From Pedobacter cryoconitis (GTDB lineage: Bacteria; Bacteroidota; Bacteroidia; Sphingobacteriales; Sphingobacteriaceae), in NCBI RefSeq assembly GCF_003259615.1, contig NZ_QLLR01000012.1:84106-148105 (forward strand): 64,000 nucleotides of DNA. Direction: 5' to 3'. Both the position numbers and the translations under genes were made by a program. Numbering within the stretch: the stretch's first letter is position 1; every line of letters starts with the position of its first letter. Below, piece by piece: positions 16,930-25,071 of the stretch. The notes under the pieces are model-generated. The model saw only the letters and a list, made by a program, of their open reading frames with translations, did not search any database and had not been told where the DNA came from.

Positions 16930-18741
16930 ATGATCAAAACAATATTGGCAATTATACTTTGCTTTACAGGTTCACTATCATTATTGGCACAAACTAATAA
17001 TGATAATGAAATGGCGATGCTATATTATCAAAATGGAGATTATCAAAAAGCTTCCATATTACTGGAGAAAATAGCCATCAAAACAAAGAACGAAGCTTAT
17101 TTAGACCTTTACTTCAATGCCCTTATCAAATCAAAACAATATGAGGTAGCTGATAAAGCGATTAAAAAGCTGATCAAACAAAACCCCGGATCGTCAAAAT
17201 ATCTGACTATACAGGGCCGGATTTATAAGGAAAAAGGAGAACTGGATAATGCGGCAAAGACTTTTGATCAGCTTTTGCATTCCCTTCCTGAAGATGAATC
17301 TAAAATAAGAACGCTGGCAAATGATTTATACCAGATAGGCGAATATGATCTGGCTGCGGATGTATTTCTGCAAGCGCGGAAAAATCAGAAGAACAATCAG
17401 CTCTTCACTTTTGAACTGTTAAGCATTTATCGTTTCAAAAAGGACAAAAACAAGCTGGGGGAAGAATATTTAAATGCTTTGTCTACCATGCCGCAAATGT
17501 TACAGCAGGCTGAGACGGTATTACCATCGGTCTTTGAAACGAATGCCGATTACCAGACACTTCAGAATTCTCTATTCAAAAGGATACAGAAAGATCCGCA
17601 AAATGAATCTTACTCAAAGCTGCTGATCTGGCAATTTTTGCAGCAAAAAGAATATGATATGGCACTGCGCCAATTAATTGCACAGGATAAAAGAATTAAG
17701 GATGACGGAACTATCTTATTTGAACATGCGCAGATATTTGCCTCTAATAAAGCTTATGATACGGCTATCAAAGCATATACTTATCTAGCATTGAAGGGCA
17801 AGGATAGCCCCTATTATCTATCTTCCAAGTTAGCATTGATCGATGCCAGTTATCAAGCGCTTTTATTGGGGAAAAATGAGCAGAAAGATGTGGTAGCACT
17901 TGCGGCTCAATATCAGGAGATCCTGGATGAATACGGCAGGAATGCTAAAACACTTTTTGCACTCAGAAAATGGGCAAATCTACAGGCTTATTATCTGAAG
18001 GATCTTAAAAAGGCAGAATCCGCATTGGAAGAAGCTATAAAAATTCCGGGTATCGCCAGTGCTGAACTGGCTGAAATGAAACTCGAGCTTGGAGATATTT
18101 ACAGACTTACACAACAACCTTGGGAGGCCATTTTGATGTATGAGCAGGTCGCTAAGGAGTTTGAAAATCAAAACATAGGAACAGAAGCAAAATACAGATC
18201 TGCAAGGTTATCATTTGAACAGGGAAATTTCAGTTATGCTAAATCGCAGGCAGATGTATTAAAGGCTTCAACAGAACAATTGATAGCGAATGATGCGCTA
18301 AATCTCAGCCTTTTGATCTCCGACCACCTGGAAACCAAAACGGATACACTGGCGCTTAAAATGTATGCCGCTGCTGAATCATTACAATTCAGAAACCTCC
18401 ATAAGGAAGCTATAGCCAAAGTGGACAGCATTGCCTTGTTATATCCTAAAAACAGTCTTACTGATGATATTTTGATGTTTAAATCAAACATATATATCAA
18501 AAACAGGGATTTCGCTCTTGCTGTGCCTTTGCTTAAAGAATTGATCGGACATCAGCAAAAAGGAAACTGGGCAGATGAAGCGTTGTTTATCCTTGCCGGA
18601 ATCTATGAAGACCAATTGAACGATCCTGAGCAAGCTAAGACATTATATCAAAAATTGATTGTGGACTTTCCGGGAAGTATGTTTGTAACTGAGGCACGCA
18701 AGCATTTCAGGAAATTGAGAGGTGATCCTATGGAATCCTGA
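16930..18741 (+). CDS. Exported tetratricopeptide-repeat protein
   Basis: 603 aa from ATG 16930, chosen because a clean signal peptide starts there (IKTILAIILCFTGSLSLLAQ); a longer in-frame start at 16855 would bury it. The rest is helical repeats with TPR hallmarks: 'MAMLYYQNGDYQKASILLEK', 'GRIYKEKGELDNAAKTFDQL', 'LELGDIYRLTQQPWEAI', and a final YfgC/YbgF-like 'ALFILAGIYEDQLNDPEQAK' repeat. It is probably periplasmic and a scaffold. No enzymatic motif is seen. It is divergent from the S9-like operon. Confidence 0.85.
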   Translation: MIKTILAIILCFTGSLSLLAQTNNDNEMAMLYYQNGDYQKASILLEKIAIKTKNEAYLDLYFNALIKSKQYEVADKAIKKLIKQNPGSSKYLTIQGRIYKEKGELDNAAKTFDQLLHSLPEDESKIRTLANDLYQIGEYDLAADVFLQARKNQKNNQLFTFELLSIYRFKKDKNKLGEEYLNALSTMPQMLQQAETVLPSVFETNADYQTLQNSLFKRIQKDPQNESYSKLLIWQFLQQKEYDMALRQLIAQDKRIKDDGTILFEHAQIFASNKAYDTAIKAYTYLALKGKDSPYYLSSKLALIDASYQALLLGKNEQKDVVALAAQYQEILDEYGRNAKTLFALRKWANLQAYYLKDLKKAESALEEAIKIPGIASAELAEMKLELGDIYRLTQQPWEAILMYEQVAKEFENQNIGTEAKYRSARLSFEQGNFSYAKSQADVLKASTEQLIANDALNLSLLISDHLETKTDTLALKMYAAAESLQFRNLHKEAIAKVDSIALLYPKNSLTDDILMFKSNIYIKNRDFALAVPLLKELIGHQQKGNWADEALFILAGIYEDQLNDPEQAKTLYQKLIVDFPGSMFVTEARKHFRKLRGDPMES

Positions 18742-18783
18742 ATTTATTCCTGTAATTTATAAAATTACACAAACTCTTAATTA

Positions 18784-18791
18784 TATCTTTG
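18784..18791 (+). promoter_or_regulatory. -7 element 4 bp before the DUF4286 gene
   Basis: TATCTTTG, an exact TAnnTTTG match, ends 4 bp before the ATG at 18796 and implies a leaderless mRNA. Confidence 0.5.
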
Positions 18792-18795
18792 TGCC

Positions 18796-19098
18796 ATGTT
18801 ATTATACAATGTAACCCTGATTATTGAAGAAGCTTCTGCTGCGGCATGGCTGCAATGGATGCAAGAAGAACATATTCCTGAAGTAATGGCTACTGGATTA
18901 TTCGTTTCCAACAGATTATTAAAAGTAGTCGATTCACCAAATGAAGGTGTAACTTATTGCGCACAATACGTTGTACAGTCAATTGAAGATTATGATGCTT
19001 ATCAGTTAACGCATGCAAATGCGCTGGCAGCAGAATTAAATAGTCGTTTTAAGGATAAATTCGTTTCTTTCACTACCGTAATGGAATATATAGCCTAA
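18796..19098 (+). CDS. DUF4286 family protein
   Basis: 100 aa. The pattern 'LLYNVTLIIEEASAAAWLQWM' and 'HIPEVMATGLF' near the start and 'TYCAQYVVQSIEDYDAYQ' in the middle match DUF4286, a small ferredoxin-like-fold Bacteroidota family of unknown function. It is cytoplasmic and has no catalytic signature. It is 2 bp upstream of rfbC and probably co-transcribed with it. Confidence 0.8.
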   Translation: MLLYNVTLIIEEASAAAWLQWMQEEHIPEVMATGLFVSNRLLKVVDSPNEGVTYCAQYVVQSIEDYDAYQLTHANALAAELNSRFKDKFVSFTTVMEYIA

Positions 19099-19100
19099 TT

Positions 19101-19655
19101 ATGAATATGATACAAACACCTATAGCTGATCTTTTTGTTATCGAACCTAAAGTATGGAAAGATAACCGTGGCTATTTTTACGAGAGTTTTAGTGCGCGCG
19201 CATTTGCCGGAGCCGGCATTGAGGCCGACTTTGTACAAGACAATCAATCTTTCTCACAAAAAGGTACTTTGCGTGGTTTACATGCTCAGAAAGCTCCTTT
19301 TGCACAAGGAAAACTGGTAAGGGTTATACAGGGTAAGGTACTTGATGTTGCTGTTGATGTCAGGAAAGGATCTGCTACTTATGGTCAGCATTTCAGCATC
19401 GTCCTGAGTGGTGAAAACCATAAGCAATTATGGGTTCCGCCAGGGTTCCTTCATGGTTTCTTAACACTTGAAGATGATACTATTTTCACCTACAAAGTGA
19501 CTAATTATTACGATAAAGAGTCCGAATGTGGTGTAATCTGGAATGATGCAGATCTGAATATCAACTGGAGCGAAGAGCTAACCAAAGAAGAGCTTTTACT
19601 TTCTGATAAGGATTTGGTACTTTCTTCTTTTAAAGATTTCGTGAGCCCTTTTTAA
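19101..19655 (+). CDS. rfbC: dTDP-4-dehydrorhamnose 3,5-epimerase
   Basis: 184 aa. RmlC cupin with 'VWKDNRGYFYESF', 'FVQDNQSFSQKGTLRGLHAQ' (catalytic His in RGLH), 'GKVLDVAVDVRKGS', 'WVPPGFLHGFLTL' and 'YKVTNYY' (active-site Tyr). It converts dTDP-4-keto-6-deoxyglucose to the 4-keto-rhamnose form for O-antigen or exopolysaccharide. The other rml genes are not in this window. A perfect 28-bp palindromic terminator begins 14 bp after the stop. Confidence 0.93.
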   Translation: MNMIQTPIADLFVIEPKVWKDNRGYFYESFSARAFAGAGIEADFVQDNQSFSQKGTLRGLHAQKAPFAQGKLVRVIQGKVLDVAVDVRKGSATYGQHFSIVLSGENHKQLWVPPGFLHGFLTLEDDTIFTYKVTNYYDKESECGVIWNDADLNINWSEELTKEELLLSDKDLVLSSFKDFVSPF

Positions 19656-19668
19656 TTCACGAGTTAAT

Positions 19669-19727
19669 ATCATTCTATAAAAAATGGGCATCCGGATAAT
19701 CCGGATGCCCATTTTTTATAGAATGAT
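19669..19727. terminator. Perfect 28-bp palindromic bidirectional terminator
   Basis: Left arm 19669-19696 and right arm 19700-19727 are exact reverse complements with a 3-nt loop. The core is GGGCATCCGGA/TCCGGATGCCC, flanked by A6/T6 tracts that provide a T run in both directions. It lies between the convergent rfbC and OmpA genes, ending 2 bp from the OmpA stop codon. Confidence 0.92.
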
Positions 19728-19729
19728 AA

Positions 19730-20572
19730 TTATTTTTTGATCAGGTTATACAGTTCATCCAATTTAGGCGACAGTACAATTTCAATCCTGCGGTTCTTGC
19801 TTCTTCCTTCCGGAGTAGTATTCAGCTCTAATGGCTGGAATTCACCTTTTCCTGTTGCAGTTAACCTTACACCCGGAACTTTTTCAGTTTCTGTCAGGTA
19901 ACGCACTACAGAAGTAGAGCGTAATACACTTAAGTCCCAGTTATCCTTAATCTGACCCAGGTTAGTGATTTTCTGTGAATCTGTATGTCCTTCTACTGCA
20001 ATGATGATCTCCGGCTGCTCTTTTAATACTTTGGCCAGCTGAGCCAATGCCTGTTTTCCTTTTTCATCAATAATAATACTTGCTGAAGGGAATAAGAGTT
20101 TATCAGTCAGAGAGACATAAACTTTACCGTTTTTCATTTCTACGGTTAATCCGTTCTTAGAGAATCCAAGCAGTGCCTGTTCTAATTTTTCTTTTAATTG
20201 ATTAGAGGCTTCGTCACGTTTACGCAACACATCTTCTACTTCTTTAAGGCGTTGTTCACGCTTTTTAAGGTCGTCTGAGAGCTTACTGATCGCCGAGGAA
20301 CTATTATCCTTTAACTTGGCATAACTGCCGTTTATCGCTTTATATTTACCTTGAAGCTCATTGAGCTGACCATTCAGGTTGGCAGTGTCACGTTGTAATT
20401 TAGAAATGGCGCTCTGCAGGTGATCAATGGATTCCTGTGCTCCGCTCCATCCGGTACCTAATGAGTCTTGTTTAGCCAATAAGGCTTTGTACTTTTTTGG
20501 CGACAGGACTACACATGAACTGAATGCACTGGCTAATAAACCGATGCTTAAAAACAAAATAACTCTCTTCAT
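19730..20572 (-). CDS. OmpA-family lipoprotein with coiled coil
   Basis: 280 aa. It has a lipoprotein signal (lipobox 'AFSSC', Cys20). A coiled coil spans about 30-135 (heptads of Leu/Ile with many Lys/Glu/Gln). The OmpA C-terminal peptidoglycan-binding domain spans about 155-270 ('EGHTDSQ', 'NWDLSVLRSTSVVRYL', 'TATGKGEFQP', 'GRSKNRRIEIVL'). It probably tethers the outer membrane to peptidoglycan. It is the last gene of the long minus-strand unit, 2 bp after DUF2461. Confidence 0.9.
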   Translation of the reverse strand: MKRVILFLSIGLLASAFSSCVVLSPKKYKALLAKQDSLGTGWSGAQESIDHLQSAISKLQRDTANLNGQLNELQGKYKAINGSYAKLKDNSSSAISKLSDDLKKREQRLKEVEDVLRKRDEASNQLKEKLEQALLGFSKNGLTVEMKNGKVYVSLTDKLLFPSASIIIDEKGKQALAQLAKVLKEQPEIIIAVEGHTDSQKITNLGQIKDNWDLSVLRSTSVVRYLTETEKVPGVRLTATGKGEFQPLELNTTPEGRSKNRRIEIVLSPKLDELYNLIKK

Positions 20573-20574
20573 AA

Positions 20575-21237
20575 TTATGGTGCTATGGCTCCCCTCAGGA
20601 AGCGGACGAATGGGTATATACCTGTAAATGCTTTTTTTAAGTGATTAACCAAGGCAGGTTTTACTAGTTCTGCATCGGTGAGTGGTAAAACAGCAATGAA
20701 GCTTTTGAGTTTTAACAGCTCAATATGAGGATGCTCCGGATCATATCCTTTAGGGGCTTTCTTCAGCGTATCATTTTTACTCAGCTCAAACTGGTCTGTA
20801 AAACCTTTAGCTTCTATAATTTCAAGAAACTCTGAGGTATTATAATCTATTTCTTCTCTTATTTTTTTAAGCAGCGGAGCCTCTGGCATCCAGTAACCGC
20901 CGGCAAAAAAGGAGTTGCCTGGCTGAAGGTGTAAATAGAATTCCGGTCCGTTCCCATTCGAGTTTTTCACAGAGAAGGAAACTCCAAAGTTGTTCTTATA
21001 GGGGTCTTTATTTTTACTGAACCGCACATCCCTGTAAATACGCATCACGCATTTCTTAGCTTGTGTTTCGAGTGGAAATTGCGGATCAACGGTCGCAAGA
21101 ATAGGAATAAGTTCCTCAACAAGGTGAATCACATCAGCCTTTGCTGTTTCATAGACTTCCTTGTTCAGGGCAAACCATTCCCTGTTATTATTTGCTGCTA
21201 CTGCGCTTAAAAAAGCTAGTGTTTCTGGCTTAATCAT
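20575..21237 (-). CDS. DUF2461 (TIGR02453) family protein
   Basis: 220 aa. 'TLAFLSAVAANNNREWFALNK' at the N-terminus, 'MRIYRDVRFSKNKDPYKNNF' and 'PEFYLHLQPGNSFFAGGYWM' are the hallmarks of TIGR02453/DUF2461. The function is unknown and no signal peptide is present. The start overlaps the DUF983 stop by 4 bp, so translation is probably coupled. Confidence 0.88.
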   Translation of the reverse strand: MIKPETLAFLSAVAANNNREWFALNKEVYETAKADVIHLVEELIPILATVDPQFPLETQAKKCVMRIYRDVRFSKNKDPYKNNFGVSFSVKNSNGNGPEFYLHLQPGNSFFAGGYWMPEAPLLKKIREEIDYNTSEFLEIIEAKGFTDQFELSKNDTLKKAPKGYDPEHPHIELLKLKSFIAVLPLTDAELVKPALVNHLKKAFTGIYPFVRFLRGAIAP

Positions 21238-21632
21238 GGTCTGTCGTAATAGGCGTTATAACTAATTTTAGGAGAGAGCCAATGTAATAAAATCACGCGG
21301 GAATAACGATAGTTAAAGGGTGCAAGAACTAAGCATCCACTAAAAATCACCCCTACATACATCCATAAGGAATCAAATTCCAGGTTACCCCCGGAAAAGA
21401 CATAGGTTGCAATGCCCACGGCAATCATTTCCATTACATTCATTGCATAGCTTACGTACATAGAGGCATAAAAATAACCTGGCTCTATTTCGTAGCGCTG
21501 TCCGCAATGACTGCAAATATCATTTGTACGTTGTAAATCGAAACCATATAAAGTACCGGTAAAGATATCTCCTCTGCGGCAATGCGGACATTTACCGTTT
21601 ACCAGTGCATATAGCTTGGTCGTTTTCTCCAT
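21234..21632 (-). CDS. DUF983 zinc-ribbon membrane protein
   Basis: 132 aa. Two CxxC pairs (CPHC near 15 and CSHC near 39) form a zinc ribbon, followed by 'RYEIEPGYFYASMYVSYAMNV' and two membrane helices (about 58-80 and 88-106), as in DUF983. The family is common in alphaproteobacterial and Bacteroidota oxidase clusters; its role is unknown. It lies 15 bp after the small membrane protein gene. Confidence 0.88.
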   Translation of the reverse strand: MEKTTKLYALVNGKCPHCRRGDIFTGTLYGFDLQRTNDICSHCGQRYEIEPGYFYASMYVSYAMNVMEMIAVGIATYVFSGGNLEFDSLWMYVGVIFSGCLVLAPFNYRYSRVILLHWLSPKISYNAYYDRP

Positions 21633-21647
21633 CTAAGCTGAAAGAGA

Positions 21648-21899
21648 TCAGGAACGCAGCGAGGCTTGTGAACGACGGTATCTTTTATACCACAGGAAGC
21701 CTATTGCAGCAATCATCAGGTAAGGAATTGCCATCAGGTATAAAACACCTGTATTCAAGCCTACAGCCTGTGTATTCCCGTTTTGAGTTCCCTGCTCTGC
21801 ACTAATTGTACACATGGCACATTGTGCAGCAGCTTTCTGCAGACCAGCTCCTGCTGTTACAGCAACCAAAAGAATAAAGAAGATAATAGCTCTTTTCAT
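21648..21899 (-). CDS. Small membrane protein with CxxC, oxidase cluster
   Basis: 83 aa. It has a signal peptide (about 1-25, ending AAAQ), a 'CAMCT' Cys pair right after it, one membrane helix (about 51-70) and a basic tail. I do not recognise a named family. The exported Cys pair at the membrane and its position between DUF420 and DUF983 suggest a part in oxidase maturation, such as metal or thiol handling, but this is inference. Confidence 0.65.
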   Translation of the reverse strand: MKRAIIFFILLVAVTAGAGLQKAAAQCAMCTISAEQGTQNGNTQAVGLNTGVLYLMAIPYLMIAAIGFLWYKRYRRSQASLRS

Positions 21900-22030
21900 T
21901 GGATTCTATTGTTTACGAAACTTGCAAAAAACAAGTTTCATCAGGTGAATTACTAACTATAGCAAATATAAGATTAAACGAACAATTAAGCCTGACATTA
22001 CATAAGTCTAATGTAAAAATGCCGGGTTGT

Positions 22031-22603
22031 TTAAAAATTATAATATGGTGAAATCATCAGGTAGACAATTACCCCGGTAACAGCAACGTATAACCATACC
22101 GGGTAAGCCCATCTAACGATCTTACGGTGTCTTTCAATCTGCATGCTGAATCCTCTGAGGAAACTAATCAGGATCAATGGCAATACTATAACGGCCAGCA
22201 TAATATGGGTAATCAGAATGAAGAAATAAATCATTCTTGTTCCGCTCACTGCTGCCAGTTCAGCTACAGAAAGGACTCCGTTATGATCAATATCTCCATA
22301 TTTAGTATCCTTTTCATAAAGGTGAAAAAGGATATAAAAGACAAGAAAAATAGCCGACAGCATAAAAGTAATCACATTCGTTACTTTATGTGCCTGTATA
22401 TTTTTCTTCTTGATAAAGATTAAAGACAGAATCAGTAATACTGCACAGGTCGCATTTATGCCACCAATTAAATGTGGTAATAAGTAAATGAATGATGGTT
22501 TTGTTGTTGGTGGAGGTACAATCTTCAAAGCAATAACTACAGCAAGTACTACTGCAGAAACGATCCAGATCAGGCGTAAAAAGAATTTATCGTTAATATT
22601 CAT
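22031..22603 (-). CDS. DUF420 membrane protein with EF-hand-like loop
   Basis: 190 aa with five predicted membrane helices (about 8-26, 38-62, 74-93, 123-149, 167-186). 'PHLIGGINATCAVLLIL' and 'YFFILITHIMLAVIVLPLIL' match DUF420, a family linked to cytochrome oxidase assembly (CtaM-like). Between helices 3 and 4 it carries D-I-D-H-N-G-V-L-S-V-A-E, a full 12-residue EF-hand-type loop. It lies 43 bp downstream of the SCO-like gene in the oxidase unit. Confidence 0.8.
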   Translation of the reverse strand: MNINDKFFLRLIWIVSAVVLAVVIALKIVPPPTTKPSFIYLLPHLIGGINATCAVLLILSLIFIKKKNIQAHKVTNVITFMLSAIFLVFYILFHLYEKDTKYGDIDHNGVLSVAELAAVSGTRMIYFFILITHIMLAVIVLPLILISFLRGFSMQIERHRKIVRWAYPVWLYVAVTGVIVYLMISPYYNF

Positions 22604-22646
22604 GGTGTATATCTTTATTAAGCATCAGATAGCTTACAGGGCAAGC

Positions 22647-23354
22647 CTACCTTCCGTCTCTTACATTTCTAAGTTCTTCGGCAACGAGAACTTTTATTTC
22701 ATCATTCAGCTTGGAGAGCGCTTCCTGATTCGTCGCATCATAATAGCCTCTGATACGGTGCTGAGGGTCCAGAAGGACAAATAAATTACTATAAATGAAT
22801 TTACGTTCTCCTTTTTCAAAATGCTGCTGTGCATCAATATAAAGCCCTTTATTAATCCAGTTATAAACTGCAGTACTATCTCCGGTCAATATATCCCATT
22901 TACCGGCTTTTGCTTTTAGTTTCTCCGCATAAGGAAGCAATTTAGCCGGGGCATCTGTTGTCGGATCTATACTCAACCCTATAAAATGAATCAACGGGTT
23001 TTTGATATAGGTATTCATATACACGTTCATTGCTTTGTTGGCAAATTCTACGGCATAATTATTCCCGGATGTATAAATCAGGTTCAGCACAATAATCTTT
23101 CCTTCGTAATTCTTCCAGCTCACCGTATCTGCCTGCTGGTTAATAAACCGGAAGTCAGGTAATTGATGATAAATGGTATCAGGAATCTGTTTCCCTCTTT
23201 TGGAATGGAAAGTAGCGGCTACTTTTTTGGGGCCGAAAAAGGGTAACGGTTTATACCTGTTCTTCCCTTGTTCAACCAGTTCATAATATAAAAATCCCGG
23301 TACCGCTAAAATCGATACCAGGATTATTATTTTTTTTATTGAAGAAAACTTCAT
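22647..23354 (-). CDS. SCO1/SenC-like protein lacking copper ligands
   Basis: 235 aa. It has an N-terminal membrane anchor (about 8-25) and then a thioredoxin-like SCO fold: 'LPDFRFINQQADTVSW', 'KIIVLNLIYTS', 'FIGLSIDPTTDAPAKL', 'WDILTGDS', 'FVLLDPQHRIRGYYDA'. Canonical SCO proteins deliver copper to CuA through C-x3-C and a distal His. Here the Cys positions are Gly97 and Ala101 (YTSGNNYAVEF) and the His position is Tyr188 (KFIYSN). It keeps the fold and gene position but should not bind copper in the usual way. It follows the subunit IV gene by 3 bp. Confidence 0.8.
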   Translation of the reverse strand: MKFSSIKKIIILVSILAVPGFLYYELVEQGKNRYKPLPFFGPKKVAATFHSKRGKQIPDTIYHQLPDFRFINQQADTVSWKNYEGKIIVLNLIYTSGNNYAVEFANKAMNVYMNTYIKNPLIHFIGLSIDPTTDAPAKLLPYAEKLKAKAGKWDILTGDSTAVYNWINKGLYIDAQQHFEKGERKFIYSNLFVLLDPQHRIRGYYDATNQEALSKLNDEIKVLVAEELRNVRDGR

Positions 23355-23357
23355 GAA

Positions 23358-23711
23358 TTAAATAGTCATATGTATATGCAAATAACCACCTTCAATGAGC
23401 ATTAAAGTTATAAAGTACGCAATAAATATAAATGCGAGCCCAAGTGACAACTGCAGCCCGGTTTTCTCAAACTTAAGGTGCATAAAGTAGGCAACAATAT
23501 AATATGCTTTTAAAAGGGTTAATAAGATATAAGCAATATTACCAGCCGTATGAGGAATCAAATGTTTTGGTAAAATTACCAATGCAATGATAAATTCTAC
23601 TACAGTAATTCCTAATAAGATAAAGAATACCTGCCAGATTTTTGATTTGCTTAGGCCAGCATGCTCATCGTGTGCATGCTCTCCTGTATTTTGTAAGTTA
23701 TGTTCAGACAT
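23358..23711 (-). CDS. Cytochrome c oxidase subunit IV family protein
   Basis: 117 aa. A His-rich soluble N-terminus is followed by three membrane helices (about 30-51, 57-80, 89-108), including 'LLTLLKAYYIVAYFMHLKFE', the signature of CyoD/CtaF-type small oxidase subunits. It is placed directly after subunit III. It is probably an accessory subunit that stabilises the oxidase. Confidence 0.85.
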   Translation of the reverse strand: MSEHNLQNTGEHAHDEHAGLSKSKIWQVFFILLGITVVEFIIALVILPKHLIPHTAGNIAYILLTLLKAYYIVAYFMHLKFEKTGLQLSLGLAFIFIAYFITLMLIEGGYLHIHMTI

Positions 23712-23729
23712 AATATATTTTTTGAGGAA

Positions 23730-24437
23730 TTAAACTAAATAGAAGAAGGTAAATACGAATACCCAAACCAGGTCAACAAAGTGCCAGTATAAACCTACTT
23801 TTTCTACCATCAGGTAATGACCACGTTTCTCGAAAGTACCGTTAATAGTCATACATAAGATGATAATATTCAGGAGTACACCTGTGAATACGTGAAATCC
23901 GTGGAATCCGGTAATGGTAAAGAACAAGTTAGCAAATTGTTGTGCCGCAACGTTAGACACTGGCCCAACAAAGAATTCTTGTAATTTCTCTGGTTTTGGA
24001 ATAGATGCCCACCAGAAACCTTCATGGTGAAGGTGAGTCCACTCTAATGCCTGGCAACCCAGGAACATGAAACCACCGATAATAGTCGCAACCATCCACC
24101 AGATCACTTCTTTCTTAGCACGTCTGTGACCAGCTTCAACAGCTAATACCATAGTTACCGAACTCATGATCAGGATAAAAGTCATAATACCTACGAACAC
24201 TAATGGTGCTCCTGAATCCATTACACCTGGAATAGACTGGAATACCAAATCCGGATCAGGCCATGTAAACTTTGTGAAACGTTGTGCTCCGTAGTATACC
24301 AATAATGAAGAGAATGTAAATGCATCTGATAGCAAGAAAAACCACATCATTATTTTTCCGTATTCTACCGACCACGGTGAACGGCCGCCACTCCATGGAG
24401 TAGTTTTTACCTGATCTAATTGTGATAATGAATTCAT
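23730..24437 (-). CDS. ctaE: Cytochrome c oxidase subunit III (copy A)
   Basis: 235 aa heme-copper oxidase subunit III with five to six helices. 'KIMMWFFLLSDAFTFSSLLVYY' carries the conserved helix-1 acidic and Ser/Thr positions. 'TGFHGFHVFTGVLLNII' and 'GLYWHFVDLVWVFVFTFFYL' are the classic subunit III end motifs. A second, shorter subunit III gene lies 30 bp upstream; this is the one closest to canonical CtaE. Confidence 0.88.
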   Translation of the reverse strand: MNSLSQLDQVKTTPWSGGRSPWSVEYGKIMMWFFLLSDAFTFSSLLVYYGAQRFTKFTWPDPDLVFQSIPGVMDSGAPLVFVGIMTFILIMSSVTMVLAVEAGHRRAKKEVIWWMVATIIGGFMFLGCQALEWTHLHHEGFWWASIPKPEKLQEFFVGPVSNVAAQQFANLFFTITGFHGFHVFTGVLLNIIILCMTINGTFEKRGHYLMVEKVGLYWHFVDLVWVFVFTFFYLV

Positions 24438-24467
24438 TTTAAAAATTGTAATAGTTTGTTAAAAAGT

Positions 24468-25061
24468 CTAACTGTTCAAAAGTAAAAAAACATAGAGATA
24501 TATCCATAATATATCTATAAAATGCCAAAATATAGAGGCTATTTCTATGCGATACACCGCATTTTCTTTAGGAATTTTGCTATATGCACCCCAAAGACTG
24601 TTCAGGATGAAACAAAGTCCTGCAAAAATGTGCAGTAAGTGCATGCCGGAAACAATATAAATCGTAGAAATTGCTGCGTTATTGTTAACCAGTGTTGCAC
24701 CACTTTGGTATAGTGCCGACCAGGCATCAACCTGAAGATAGCCAAAAGCAATCCCCAATACCAGGGTCGACCATAGAAATATTTTTTGTGTCTGTATATT
24801 CTGCTGACGGACTGCCTTTGCTGCAAAGAATAAGCAGATGCTGCTCAATACAAGTACTGCTGTGCTGTACATAAAGACATCCGGAAGAACCAATCCATGT
24901 CCTTTACCCTTAGATGCTGCAAATACAATATAATAACTTGTGAACCCTCCGAACATAATAGTTGAAGAAACCACAAATAGCCAAAGAACGAATTTCTTAG
25001 CTTTAAAAGAGGTAGCTAATCTATCCTGCGCTACGTCTTCCGGTTTTAATGTGTGTACCAT
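24468..25061 (-). CDS. Cytochrome c oxidase subunit III-like (copy B)
   Basis: 197 aa. It shares the subunit III fold ('KKFVLWLFVVSSTIMFGGFTSYY', 'SGMHLLHIFAGLCFILNSLW', 'ASIFWHFIDILWIYLYVFLL') but is about 40 residues shorter than copy A. Two subunit III genes in tandem are common in Bacteroidota oxidase clusters; they are divergent paralogues rather than a recent duplication. Located 10 bp after the heme O synthase gene. Confidence 0.85.
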   Translation of the reverse strand: MVHTLKPEDVAQDRLATSFKAKKFVLWLFVVSSTIMFGGFTSYYIVFAASKGKGHGLVLPDVFMYSTAVLVLSSICLFFAAKAVRQQNIQTQKIFLWSTLVLGIAFGYLQVDAWSALYQSGATLVNNNAAISTIYIVSGMHLLHIFAGLCFILNSLWGAYSKIPKENAVYRIEIASIFWHFIDILWIYLYVFLLLNS

Positions 25062-25071
25062 ATATAAAAAA

